Below are positions 24,580 to 37,625 of a stretch of DNA of 64,000 nt, piece by piece. Made by a program: the position numbers and the translations under genes. This DNA comes from Paulownia fortunei (Eukaryota; Streptophyta; Magnoliopsida; Lamiales; Paulowniaceae), in assembly GCA_019321725.1 (NCBI GenBank), contig CM033111.1, positions 4,154,001 to 4,218,000 on the forward strand. Direction: 5' to 3'. The notes beneath the pieces were generated by a model that saw only the letters and a list, made by a program, of their open reading frames with translations, had not been told where the DNA came from and ran no database searches. Within the stretch, counting starts at the first letter, position 1. Each line of letters starts with the position of its first letter.

Positions 24580-24922
24580 AAGTCTCGGGGCACAACTCAA
24601 TTAGTGGAACAATCAACTTGTAACTTGCTTCTACCGGTAGAGTAGGAGTTCGAATTATAGTGGGAACTGCTGCTGAATTTCGGAGTTTGACGAGCGATCA
24701 CTGTGGTGGGTATCTGCTACTAAAATTTCGAGATTTGACGAGCGATCATTTTGGAGTGGATTTTTTGTGCGCAAAATTGTACAGTTCTTTATGAACACCT
24801 AAAAATCAGTTGAATCACATCTCGCGATTTACCCGTTCCAACGGTCTAAAACGTAGTCCTTGAAGTCCCATAATTTATAATTCGACGCAAGTTGGAATCA
24901 ATCTATTATTAAAAAAAAAAAA
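24580..24922 (+). mobile_element. SINE-like retroposon
   Basis: The head contains a box A-like CTCAATTAGTGGAAC (from about 24597) and a box B-like GAGTTCGAATTAT (from about 24647), the spacing expected of a tRNA-derived promoter. The body has a tandem duplication of about 55 nt, each copy containing TTTGACGAGCGATCA. It ends in a 12-A run (24911-24922). Imperfect flanking repeats gaatagag (24572-24579) and gaataaag (24923-24930) could be the target-site duplication, with one mismatch. Confidence 0.6.
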
Positions 24923-27900
24923 GAATAAAGCAAGGAAGGTGTCACCCTCGTAAACATTGAAAACAAATGAGAAAAGTCGCTTTCCTCTTAAGTTTTAGTC
25001 TCGTGCTTGGGATATGGAATCATCCATATGGATATGCTATTTTCCACTTTGATTAAAGTTGGTTTGTACTTTGTGGTGATGTTGTTGCACCCAAAAACCC
25101 AATGACAGCATTTCATTATTCTTCCTCATCTTATTTTCCAGGCCCAACAGCCAACATTCAACCACCCCCACACCTTCATACGTAAATAGCATCCACCAGT
25201 CCATGATTCCAAACTGTCACACCAAGGCTTCATGGGCCCTCACTGTTGGATTTAAAACCCATGAAATAATTTGGGGAATAATTTATTTATTTGTTAATTC
25301 ATAATTCACACTAAAACTTTTGGCTTAATCATGGCTCAAAAGGGACTTTTATTTGGTGGCTTTAGGAGTGTACAAAAAAATAGTGAAGTCGCCCCAGTCG
25401 ATTGGCTCTATTCTAACCCAAATGCAATTGGCATATTAGTGAGTTAATTGTGAATTTAAGAAATAAAGATCGCAAAATTACAATCGAATATAATTTAAAT
25501 ATTTTTAGATCATAAAAAGACTGCACACAACCATAAAAAAACTATATATTTTTATAATATAAATTAAGTTATAATGTAAATACTAAAGTGGTATTAAATT
25601 AACAATATTTTTTTTTTTGAAAATGTCTTTCATTATACTCGTATACATTTATTTTTAGTGTTATTTCGTCTATAGTATTTTATTTAATTGTACAAGTTAT
25701 TAGTGAACTTTAATAACGGTGATCCGTTATTATTCTGTTTTATATTTAAAAAAAATTATAAGTTTCGTTGCTTTTAAAATTAGGCATGTGACAAGAATAC
25801 CATCATTTTGGAAGCAACATATTATTATTTTTATTAAATTACGATCACTTTAGAAGCAACATACTATATTAAAATTAATCATACTTGATTATTAATAAAC
25901 TGAAGTTGTTCTTCATTTAAGCACACACTTTAAGCATATAAATCTCTAGACTTTTATATTAGTGTATACATAGTAGATGATAAAGAATTAGAGTTATAAT
26001 ATAAAATAATAATTAAATTTAGGAATTAAAAACTTAAAACTCTGAAAATAAAACTACAAAAGTTGTCTTAATCCATTCCAATCCAAACAAAATTGTAAAT
26101 TACGATTTTGATCAAAATCATAAATATAAAATTAGACCAAAAAAGTTAATAAAACCTACCCAACTCGCACCACAGACGACACCGTACGTGGGTGAATTAT
26201 TGATTTATGGTCGTCACAATCTTGAAAAGACAGGAGTTTATATTCTATTCATATTTTGCATCAAAAGAGTTGGCATAGAATATAATACTCTCTTGATATT
26301 GTGGTTGAAAACAAATGTGTCCAGAAAAAAGAGAGACTGAAAACAAAGATACCACATTATGAAAGCACTAACACTAATATGATTGTTTTGATTCAAAAGC
26401 ATTATAAAAGATTTATATTTTCCATCAAAATAGTTGACACAGAATATTACAAAAAGAAAAAGAAACTTTAAATAGAATATTATAAAATATTCATATTCGT
26501 ATTATTAATCATAATAATAAAATCCCGGCTAACATAAGCTTGATTTTTCTAATTTTCTTTTACTTACAACTATGTGCATTAATTTACAAATACAAATGCT
26601 CAAGAGAAAAAATAGAAGATACAAACTTTCTTTCCTATGGAAATATTAGTTATGTTTCTATTTTATGTTGCATCTTTTATATTATAAAATACATATAAGT
26701 AATGTGTATAAAATATTTTTTAAATATATATTTAAAATAATCATATATATATATATGTTATATGAAATGTAAAATACAATATAAAATTAAAATAGAAATA
26801 ATGTAAGCGTGTAATAATATAAATTTCTTTTTTTTTTTACATCTGGAGTATAAAGATGGTCATACATAAATAATACTTGAGATCCAATCTTCATACCTCC
26901 TTAGGAGTAGGACTCTTAATTGTCTTTAATGCGCCATTTGCATGTAACTCGTGGAATCAACTTTCAATTGTTTACATCAGAATAATTTAAGTCAAGTTGC
27001 TCTTCAAAGTTCAACCTACTAAATTTATATTAAAAGTAGATTGTACATACTTTTAAATGAGCTAAATTTGTGAAACTATTGAAAGCAAGCATTCATTTTA
27101 TTATAATTTCCATAAAATTTACTCCTTGTCAATAAATAAATAAATATTTTTTTTGGTCACATCTTGTTTGCAAACACTTTTATAATAAAAATTCATTTAA
27201 AAATAATTTTTTTATTCAGTTCTTTTTTGAAAAATCGATATTTTGTAAAAACTCATTTCAAAAAAATTTCTACACAAAGTTGGGTATTTTAGTAAAAGCT
27301 CTTTGACTGACCAAGACGATACCAAATTCAAATTTGAGGGTGCGATTCAATTATAAAAGAGTACAGATAGCAATTATAGGACGGAGATAATAATAATAAT
27401 AATATTGAGAAATCTGCAAATATAATCAGTTCTTGCCTAATTCATACCAAACTATTTAATGTGCCTCAGAACAAATACACTTAATTTGGTTGCCTATTTG
27501 GTGTTCGATTCCACCTGCAGTTATTGCTTCACATGTCAACCCGACCTCTTCATCAGAAAGCGGCGATTTGTGGCTTGAAGAAGTTGCTAGGACTTAGGAT
27601 ATTTGGTCATGCCTAAGTTGCAAGAATTATTAGCCTATTAATCAACTTTTCTACCATTTTCATTTTAAATTAATTGGGTACGATTGGTGATGATCTCGTG
27701 TATTTGAGACATATTTAGATGTAGAAATATGTTGATTAAGGGGTTCTGCATATGTATTACGTTAATCTCCAGTTCGTTGTTGATGTAAAAATGTGTTGAT
27801 TAAGGGTTTTATGTTTTTGCCATGTAGTTTCATTGCTATTTTGTTCTAATAATTTATTAATAGGATAAGTAGATGTATATAAAATTCCTCTTAAGCCCAA

Positions 27901-28559
27901 TTTTGTTTGCGTCATAAAAATGGAACTATAAAACCTAAAAGACATAAAGATCTTCAATTATATTTTTATTTATTATGTAAACTGTAATTTAATTTTCTCT
28001 CAATTCTAGTTATTGTATTTATCTTCCAGCGAATTATTTTTATATATTGCTTTATATATAGTTATCTTCTTCATCTTTTAGGATTGTCATCCTACTCATC
28101 CTTAGTAAAGGGGAAAAGAAAAATAGTAATTCCAAAAATATCATTTTTGTTCTTACTTCAACTACAGTTTATTTATTTTTTAATTTATTAGTTGATTATT
28201 ATTAATTAAAATTATTTTTATAATTTATTTAACCATTATCTAGCACAAAAATAACAAGAAAATGATTAATTGGTAAAATCAGAAAAGTTAGTATTCCTTT
28301 CCCACTTTATTTTCATTGTATTGAATAAGAAAAAAATATTTGCGATTTACTTCTCATTATATCGTACCAAATAATTTGAAAGAAAAAGTATTATATTTTG
28401 AATTGTTTTGAGTTGCAGCATATTCGCAAGTCAAAAAAAAATAAAAAATTATTGCGCTAAAATCACAGTGAAAAAAAAATTCACAAAAAAATTAAAACAT
28501 AGCATTAAAAATAGCAAATTAAATTACCAAGAAAAAGAGAAATTAATAGTACAAGTGGC

Positions 28560-29000
28560 AAGACTACAAGTCAAGTTCACGCTCCTAGAAGAGCGTGAAG
28601 ACAAAGATATCAAATCAAGACAGAAATCAATTGCCTCGTGCCTTGCACACGTTCACACTCTCTTTATTTGTCTTGGACAGGGCAGGAGAATGCAACCCAA
28701 AACGTGGGGACATCATCCCACGATCCGCCACCTCCCACGTGAGATCGCGTCACTTCACGCGACCCCAATCCACTCGGGGCAGGGAAACCGCATCCCGATA
28801 AGAGTACGACTTAGTTTTAATATCTAGCCATACACGTGTCATACCAAATTGATTTCTCACATGACAGTTTTCAATTTTACTAATCCTAGAAGAACCAATC
28901 ACGTTTGTGCTTAGTCAGAATTGAATGCCACTCGATCCGATAATGTTTTGATAATTCAAGTGGTCGGCGACCCACTGCTCATCATTCTTGTGCAGCAAAA
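28560..29000. promoter_or_regulatory. G-box/GATA-rich regulatory-like island without an adjacent gene
   Basis: A patch far more GC-rich than the 5 kb on either side. It contains two perfect G-boxes CACGTG (28736-28741 and 28833-28838), a GATAAG element (28798-28803), an ACGTGG half-site (about 28713), and a CCAAT box (about 28895). Such combinations are typical of light- or ABA-responsive plant promoters. The nearest gene start is DUF789 at 31627 on the plus strand, 2.6 kb away. The open frame across it (28408-28827) has no recognisable domain. It could be a distal enhancer, a lost gene's promoter, or chance. Confidence 0.3.
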
Positions 29001-30414
29001 AGCTAAAATCATAAAATGACCGTACCACCCCACCCCCAACAAAGGATGATACTCCCTCCCTAGTCCCTATCATTTTTAGCTTTAATTTAAATAAGAGTTA
29101 AAAAAAGTAAAAAAAACATGTTGAATTAATAATACACCAATTCTTTAAAAGTAATGGTTAATATTGGAAATAATTGAAGAAATACTATTCTCGATGTTAT
29201 ATTTGGAAATATATCTCACTATATATTTTATACATATCTACATATATATATAAATAAATAGTAAAAAAAATATATACTTGATGCACACCATCAAACGTAA
29301 CATTCACAAGATCAACTAAAAATATTATATCCGAGACCTAAGGTGAGTAGTATGGCATTATTAATTTTTTTAAGTAAATTGGTATTCATAGAAAATTTGG
29401 AAAATTGAGCTTTTATTTTAGAACAATTTAAAAAAAAAAACAAAATTTTATAACAAATAAAATAAAATATAAAATATTGGTTTAGGGAATGCATTAAATG
29501 CTCCAAAAATTTAATTCAAAAGGAAATTATCAAAAATGGTTTTAATATAACGATTGGTGTTTCAATTTTGTCTTAGAATTAGATATTGATACATTTATAA
29601 TAATTATCAAACACATTAAAAAGATGAGAAAAATATATCTATAGAAAGAAACCTTATGTTGTATTTGGATTGGATGATTTAAGTGCTAAAAATTTCAACT
29701 TTATTAAATTTATTTTGATAATTTAAAATATGAATTCAAATTTTATAATACTATTTTGAACTGTTTTTCCAATTATGTTATAGATTTCATATCTACGTAA
29801 CCTTAACTCCTTAAATTCAATTTATTTTCTCAAACCCGAATGCAGCCTTATTATTGTCATTGAACTAATAATTACAATGTACCCAATATGTCATTGCTCT
29901 GTATATTAGCATTTAGCTACATTGCGAAGACAAAAAAAAAAAATTATTTTCCACCGTTAAATACTAGAAACATTAAAATGAGTATGAGTGCTAAAAAATT
30001 CTAAAATATACGAGAATTCAGGGATCAGAAAAAAATGAGCAGGTGAGTAGAGGTGCTTGCCACCTTCTGACTTCAATTAAATGTCAAACAATACCTAATT
30101 TAAATTTTAAAATTTGACATTTTCACCTTCACAATTTACACACGCAATATCAACATTTGACTTAATGAAGGAGGAAAAAACAAAAAAAATCATCTTTGAG
30201 ATGTTTGATTGAGAAATTTCCATATCTTTTGCTTTTATCTTGTCAAACAATTTAGTGTCTGATTTTGACAAACAAACAAGAAATATATTATACAAAAAAG
30301 GATGGAGTACCTAGTAAAATGAATTAAGGAACAAGACTGCCAGAAGAGCATTTTTGACCAAGCCAAGAATTTTACTCAGTGCGATAAGATTTCCTTCATT
30401 TGATCAAACGATCT

Positions 30415-30708
30415 GTTTGGTGTTTTTTTCCATATTTTGAGGAAAAAAAGAATAAAAATATATTTGAATATTTTATTGAAAAAAAAAAATATGATGTATT
30501 TTAAAAAATATTTTTAATTGTATATATATTATCAACGTTGTTTATTATGGTTAGTAAAATATATTTTTAATTGTTCATGTCTTATCAATATTATTTTATT
30601 ATATTATTAAAAATATAATATGATATATAATTATTTAATTAAAATAATAATTAATAAATATTTTAAAATTCTAAAAATATATTTTCTCAAAACAACATTT
30701 ACCAAACA
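30415..30708. mobile_element. MITE-like repeat, copy B
   Basis: Second copy of the repeat at 21747-22067. The ends are GTTTGGT and ACCAAAC, perfectly inverted over 7 nt, and the internal block GATGTATTTTAAAAAATATT (from 30493) is identical to copy A. It is non-coding. Confidence 0.5.
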
Positions 30709-31334
30709 CATTTTCTTTCTGGAAGAAGGAAAGTATTCCCAAAATGACTCCAACAAGATGTTAAATATACCTTTGAGGTTCATGTATATATTGTTAAAAA
30801 AATTATAAAAGAAATAATTAATTATTATAATTACATTATCAATTTATATAATATATATCTTAATGATCAAAATTTGCAAAGTATTAAACCTTTCAAGATT
30901 TTTATTTTTTTAAATAATGGTGTTGATGGACTATTTACTTATTTTTTTTATTAAATAATTATTCACTATGTGTAATTTTTCCCATCTTGAACAAGAGAAG
31001 GAAATCAAAATAAGTTTCCTAGTACTAAATTTTGTGGGTTGATTTGAAATATGATACTCTTTAAGCCTTAATAATAATTTATTAAGAGCTGTAATTAATG
31101 AAAATACTTAACCGGTGGCAAATGCGTCCTTTCACTTCCCCCCTTAATAACCACTCACACCAGAAGGCAGAAGCCGCCCCTTTTTACAGCGCGCAATAAG
31201 AAAAACATTTCCCCCATCGACGCCCTTTTCTCCTCTTATTATCTCATAAATTAATAATTAATTAATTAATCATTTAACTTTTGTTCTCGTCCTTTTCTTC
31301 TTCTACCCATCCATTTTCGTCCCCCCCCTCTCTC

Positions 31335-31342
31335 TATATATA
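31335..31342 (+). promoter_or_regulatory. TATA box of the DUF789 gene
   Basis: TATATATA follows a C- and CT-rich patch at 31321-31334, as in plant core promoters with Y-patches. It would start transcription near 31370 and leave a 5' UTR of about 255 nt before the ATG at 31627. Confidence 0.5.
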
Positions 31343-31626
31343 CACCTATACATATTCTCTATCTATTTGCAGAACAATTTTTGATCCGAGTTAATATTTC
31401 CCTTCACAATTCGTCGATAGATATCCGCCGATTCGATCTCCAATATCGGCAGCATTTACTGATCAGCCATATTAAGATAAAACTCCACATTTTTCTGAAT
31501 AAATAAACGGATAGATATTACAGGAAAAAGGGTTTTCCATATAGAGGGTTGTGGCTCTGTTGATATACAAAAAGATAATTATATCGGTAGATTAGGGTTT
31601 TCGGTGTTTTAGTTTTGGTTGACGAT

Positions 31627-34209
31627 ATGTTGGGGGCAGGATTGCAGTTCAATAGGAGTAGAAACGGCGAAGATCGGTTTTACAGCGCGGCGAGGGCTCG
31701 CCTGAGTCAAGATTATTTGCGGAGGGCTCAGAGTGACGTCACTTCGAGCCTTTCACGGAGCCGGCCGGATGAGCCACCGCCGGAAAAGTCGAAACCTGAA
31801 GTTCCGGCTTCGCCGCCGGTGTCAGAACCCTCGCCTTCGTGTAATCTGGAGAGGCTCTTGGAATCAGTCACGCCCTCGGTTCCAGCGCAGTATTTATCCA
31901 AGGTTCTTTTGTGGATTATAAATTGATGGAAGTTTATTTACGATGAATTTTTGAAAAAAACCTAGTTTGTGAATCTCATTATTTTGTGGAGTTATTGGTT
32001 ATTTATTTATTATTAAGCGTGAGCTTTAGCGAGTTATGGGTGATGTTGCTCTCGGTTATATTAAAGCTACTGCATTTAACCGAGAGAGGATTAATACTGC
32101 TTTGGTTGCTAATAAAATGTTCTTAGTGTTAACTTTGATTTTATTTTATTTTTTGTTCTGGTTGGCTGAGTTCTTGTTTGAAGTCGCATTTCACTCATTA
32201 ATTAAGAAACTTGGCGATTAGTTTATTAAGAAGATCAAAGATTTTGAGATTTTATGTCAGCGATGATTGAAGATCCTCAAATTTGTGAGTTTAAATGATT
32301 TGGCTTGTGGTATTTTGGAAAACTTCAGTGGTGCTGGAGCAATTTAAAAGGCTGAAAATATTTTTTTAAATGTATATATGCCAATTATGCTTTAATATGT
32401 TATATAATTTTAAATAATCGAGTTTTGTTTCAGTGGACCTGTGTTTAATGGCATTTTTTTTTTTTTTTAGAATTTTCAGCTTACAATTTATGAGTGAGAA
32501 ATATTATTAGAAACTACTCAATACCCGCTTGAGCAAGAAACAATTTCTTAAAATTTCTTATCAGAATACTACCTTTTAGATATAGTGATTTCACAGCATA
32601 GCAATTTCCCTGTTTCTGTTAGTTAGTTCGTTATCAGCCTCTTGAAAATCCTAAAATCACACGAGTTTTATAAGTAGTTTTGTTACTCTTTGTCCTTGTC
32701 GAAATGGTTTTATTTGAATACATCGTTAAATGTCGCAGAAGACAGTGAGGAGTTGGAGAACTTGTGATGTGGAGTTTCAGCCCTTCTTTGTGCTAAGTGA
32801 TTTATGGGAGTCATTCAAGGAATGGAGTGCATATGGTGTTGGAGTGCCTTTGATATTGGACGACCGTGATGGTGTGGTTCAGTATTACGTTCCCTATTTA
32901 TCAGGCATTCAATTGTATGCGGACCTGTCAAATAGTACAGCAAAATTAAGGTATCTGTCTTTTGGGCATACATTACATTCAGAACTTAGGTTAACTTGGT
33001 ATGCATGGGTTTAACATTATCTAATTAATCTTTACAAGAAAAAGGAACGGAGAATCATAAAATTTTCTTGTATTTTGTTTTCAAGAAAAATGAAGGGGGT
33101 TTCTACACGTTCTCTTCATATTTTGTATTTTCCGTTTGCAAATAATCTCAAAATGAAATCATGGTATTTGATTTGGGACAAAACTAGTACTGGGTTGGGG
33201 CTTGTGTTCCTGTCTGGAAATAGAATAAAACAATTTTTAATTGGTTTTATGATGACCATATCAATTTTGTAAGATTAAGCCAGTGATTTATGTCCATCCT
33301 TGTTGATAGTAGCTATTCCCTTGTTGCCTCTCACTTTGTTATTTTTGTTCTATTCTATATCTAGTTATCAAGAGTTTGATTCAGTTTGTTTGTAGTTGTT
33401 GCAACATATGTGCTGCTGAGTGCATTTTATGCTAACAGTATTTTTGTAATAAGCTTATTAGTATCTCAATTTTCGGATTGTGATATATAAAAGTATTTCC
33501 TGTTTCTAAGTCTCCTAGCTGTATTGACATCTAAATTGATTTATGGAATATATGAACTCACGAAGAAGTGTCTGTCTAATCACATTTGCTTGGACATGAT
33601 CTCTAGGCACCTTTATTGCTGTTTTGTTTGCCAAGAGTTGTTGAGAAATTGTTATTGAATTTTATGTCCTTGTGATTAAGATTGTAGCAATTGGGGCTTG
33701 TGTATTCAAGTTCTTTTGTAATGCCATCCATTTTCTGTCTGGCTTTTCTTTGTGCGAAATGGTGCCTTTTACCCCATATATTTGTTGATCCTCAATAAGC
33801 GAACTTCATGATCTTTGGAATTATAGAAAGCAAGGGGTGATTCACTTCTAATTTGCACTAGCATGCTTGTTGCCATCTGGGAAATGGGAAAACAAGTGGC
33901 ATGAGTCTTAGATGAAACTCAGGGAGTGTTAGGTTTTGTTTTGGGTGTTTTGGGAATGAAAGTAATGTTTGATTTTGTTTTGGGGAGAATTTTTATTGTA
34001 GATGTCTTTATCTTGTAATGATTAGTGGTATAACATCATTGTATATTTGAATAATAAAATAAGATGATATATATTTATAATAATTTAGAATTGAATAATG
34101 TTATGACGTTGATGTATAGTGGGTCCTATTTTGTTTTGGGAGAATAATGAATTTGTTTTTGGGGAAGGGGGAATAAATAAAGATTTATTCCGGGGAAAAG
34201 AAAATCCCT

Positions 34210-34240
<31 letters not shown>

Positions 34241-35629
34241 AATAGATCCAATGTTGTGGCGCTTTTATCTTTCTGGCAATTTATTACATGAGCTTTATGA
34301 ATGACATGAGTCCGTATCTTATCCATGGCAGTTGTGGTTAATGTTACAATCTCGTGTGCATCGAACATCTGCAGCCCTAATTGTTTTTTTATTTTTTTTG
34401 AGTTACAGCATTAACTGATAGACACTGATGTTTATGACACTCTTTATCCAAGTCTTATTTCTTCCCTTGTGCGGTAGGCAATTTGGTGAAGAAAGCGATG
34501 GTGAATATTTTAGGGACTCTAGTAGTGATGGAGGCAGTGATAGTGAACAAGAGAGAGGTGGCTTGAATTATTCTAGGGAGCGACTGAAGCATCTTCAAAC
34601 AAGTGATAGTTCTCTTAAAGTAGATCAGTTGTCATTGAACGAGCAGCGTATGGCATTTCAAGAAGGCTTTTCTAGTGATGAAGGTGAATCTGGAAGTTCT
34701 CAGGGCTGCTTGTTGTTTGAGTATCTTGAACGAGACCAACCGTATTGTAGAGAACCGTTGGCAAACAAGGTTTGTTTTCTATTTAATCCTGAATGCTTGA
34801 TTATATTTTGTCCTAAATTTTCTTTTACAATATAGTTGAGAAGGATTGTACTCTTCTATTCCTTACTCTTCACAGATATCTGATCTTGCTCTCCACTTCC
34901 CGGAACTAAAAACGCTTAGGAGTTGTGATCTATGTCCTTCCAGTTGGATTTCTGTAGCCTGGTATCTTTAATTTGAAAATGCATCCATTCGTTCCTGAGT
35001 TGCTGATTTATGCGTATTGCTGACCTAATGCGAAATAATTACTTTGTAGGTACCCCATTTACAGAATACCAACGGGTCCAACTCTTAGAGATCTGGATGC
35101 TTGCTTTTTAACCTTCCATTCTCTTCACACACCCATGACAGGTAGCTAAAATCTCTCTCCCCCAACCCCCCTCCCTACTTGTGTCTGTTGCTCTTTGCAC
35201 ACGCACATGCATAGAATATCCGTATTAGTATCAGTGCTTTCATAATATAGGATCTTTGTTTTCAGTCTCTCTTTTACTGGATACATTTGTCGTTACTCTT
35301 GAGGAAGTTGATTGCCTTTTATGTGTAAACTGAAGTTGAATGTGTTCCTCTTCTCATTTTATTTCTTGTATTTGACTTTCTTGTTTTACACTTTTGCAGG
35401 AAGTGAAGTCATGCATCCTCCAATTGTGACATACCCGACTGAGAGTGATGGTGTTCCTCAGATTTCCCTTCCAGTATTTGGCCTTGCTTCATATAAATAT
35501 AAAGTATCCCTATGGACTCCTAATACGGGACAACTTCAGATGGCAAATTTTCTCTTGCAAGCTGCTGATGATTGGCTAAATTTGCTCAAGGTCAATCACC
35601 CTGATTTCTCTTTCTTTTGCCGTAGGTAA
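31627..35629 (+). CDS. DUF789 family protein, complete six-exon gene
   Basis: A plant protein of the DUF789 family, whose biochemical function is not established. Exons: 31627-31902, 32739-32950, 34478-34769, 34876-34961, 35050-35141, 35400-35629. They total 1188 nt, or 395 residues plus TAA, and phases close throughout. The N-terminus (MLGAGLQFNRSRNGEDRFYS) is basic and then Pro/Ser-rich, probably disordered. The conserved domain begins about residue 75 with CNLERLLESVTPSVPAQYL. It then has the signature block WRTCDVEFQPFFVLSDLWES, DGVVQYYVPYLSGIQLY, an acidic Ser-rich insert, CDLCPSSWISVAWYPIYRIP, and a C-terminus LQAADDWLNLLKVNHPDFSF. No signal peptide or TM segment. The start is the first ATG in frame after upstream stops. 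Intron 2 (1.5 kb) contains a long C-run. The family length is about 300-420 residues, so the gene looks intact. Confidence 0.93.
34210..34238 (+). repeat. C29 homopolymer in DUF789 intron 2
   Basis: An uninterrupted C-run of 29 nt in the 1.5-kb second intron. Its true length is hard to sequence and may be an assembly estimate. The complementary G-run could form quadruplexes. Confidence 0.9.
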
Positions 35630-37625
35630 ATCTTGAGATATCCTATTTTAGCCCTTGTTGTCCTTAGGAGGAAATCAACCCCTTTCTAGCTTGATGTTTG
35701 AGAACACCAGTTCTGTGAGGAAGGTTGAGTGAGCAAGTGGTTTTGTGCGTTAATGCCTTGCTGTTATAAATTATCGTCATGAATTAAAAGGAAAAAAAAA
35801 AAAGAGATAGGAAAAGATAAAGAATCTCCTCGAAAGAGAAGCGGAAATTCTGCAGAATGGTTTGGAGGGTGGACTAAGATCAAGATTGCTGAGAGACTAC
35901 AGGCTTGACAGATTTGAGTTGAGTGGTTATAGCTCTGCTGAAATGGGGCATGCAGCAGTTTGACTGTTGAAATTTGTGCTAATATTATCTCACTTTGCTC
36001 TCTGTTTTGTCTTAATGATTCATATAGAACAGGCTTTCTTTTTCTGTCCTGATGATCTGTTGTAGGTAGTAATTATATATTTCTGCATTTTAAGGTGATT
36101 TTGATAGAGAATCATAATCAAGTGTGAAGTATATTTGCCCCATGTTATGTAAATACTAACTATCTTGCTCTAGTGCGACTGTTTTGAGAAATATCGACTA
36201 ATGAAATGCTGTTTTAGGTATAATTATTCAGAATTGTACTATATTTTCATATTTGTGGTACTTTCATTTATTTTCATTGTTTTTTGTGATTTTGTGCTGT
36301 TCTTCCTCAGCATTCTCAACTTTGATGGGATTATTGTGAATATGACCCATGTCATATAAGTCGTGTTATCACCCCTTACCCCTTAAACATTTTTCTCACC
36401 AATCACAAACTGCTTGGAGATTTATGCTTTAGTGCTGTCTGGCCAGATACAGTTCCTTCACTTTCTTCTGTAATGTACCTTTGACAATGAGTCACAATTC
36501 TGTTTTTGCTCCTTTTCCTTGTCCCATTTGGACATGAGAGATGCTACCACTTTGGTATCCAACGACCCACAAAGTAGTAAAGTTGTGTTGATTTTGAATG
36601 ATTTGGTCTCATTTTTATGAGTCGTTTTACCCGCCTTATATATTTTCTTACGACTTTTCTTCCGCTTACCCTTTGGTGGTGAGGTGGGAGACTTTTGAGG
36701 GGCCAAGTCAGGTTGAGAAGGTGCAAGAGTTGGTCTAGGGGTGGTTTTGCAAGTAAAAATTGAGTTTGTTCCTACACATTGTAACTGGTTTATTTTTTGG
36801 AATCGAACCCAATCCGTTTTTCGATTAAATGATTGGGTCTCATCCTGATCTGAAACGCAATCTGAGCGGACTAGCGAGTTTTGACCCATTTGGCTATTTG
36901 GGCGGCTTAGCGAGTTTGTCCCATTTTAGTGGTGGCTTGGGTTATTTGTATCACTTTATTTTGATATATGCATTTGTTATTTTAATATTGTAATTAATCA
37001 ATTATTGACACAATGAAAGTATTAATTACAGTTCCAGTTATTTTGATTATTGATACCTGTATTGAATATGTCATTGTTATATTAATATAATGATGTATCA
37101 ATTACTTCATTCAAAATGAATTAAAAATAAAAAATAAAAATAGGAAGGCTCATAGTAAAAAGAGCATATGTGAACTATGAACTCTATCCAGTGGTTAAAC
37201 TTAGCTTTATGGGTTTGAATGTGTATAAATTACGAACTTATAACCAAACAACACAACGCAAAATGGGTTTGTATTAGAATCAATTCAAATATATAACCCT
37301 ATATTAATCTTGTCGGGCTACATTTATATTTGGATTCTTTTATATTCGAAAACTTATAATCAAATCCAGATCCAGATTATCATCTTTAATCCGCAACAAA
37401 ACTTTTATCGTATTGGGTCTGATATAATGCTGGTTAAACGTTGAAACTGTTAACTTGATAATAACCGAGTAACTACAAATTAGAGCAAATTTTACGAACC
37501 TTTTTATTTTGAACAAGAGGGAACAATGAATTTAGTTGAGACAACAATTCATTTTCCAACAAAAACAATTAGGAAAGAGATCAACAATGAAGTTGCCAAA
37601 CACATGGAAGAAGTTGGATACATAT
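35630..37625. other. Intergenic between convergent DUF789 and GAT1_2.1 genes
   Basis: Holds the two 3' UTRs. The open frame at 36458-36889 on the minus strand is basic and Pro/Lys-rich in the middle (SPPKGKRKKSRKKIYK) but matches no family I know, and it is preceded by the short repeated phrase CGGCTTAGCGAGTTTG / CGGACTAGCGAGTTTT at 36866-36920, so it may lie in a degenerate mobile element. The rest is AT-rich. Confidence 0.4.

Larger units (their letters stand above)
20800..31300. other. Gene-poor AT-rich intergenic block
   Basis: About 10.5 kb with no protein family I can recognise. The open frames at 21084-21275, 27757-27957, 28408-28827, 29312-29506, 30107-30295 and 30620-30808 lack motifs and have the composition of the surrounding DNA. 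The block carries two copies of a MITE-like repeat, a SINE, TA and AAT microsatellites, and a GC-richer regulatory-like island, all listed separately. Confidence 0.6.

Noticed and set aside
28408..28827. 139-codon plus-strand open frame across the regulatory-like island
   Set aside because: The N-terminal half is a Lys-rich readout of A-runs and the second half is a readout of promoter-like DNA; there is no domain.
36458..36889. 143-codon minus-strand open frame with a Lys/Pro-rich centre
   Set aside because: No recognised domain and no promoter. It lies in the 3' spacer between convergent genes, beside short repeats, so it is likely chance or TE remnant.
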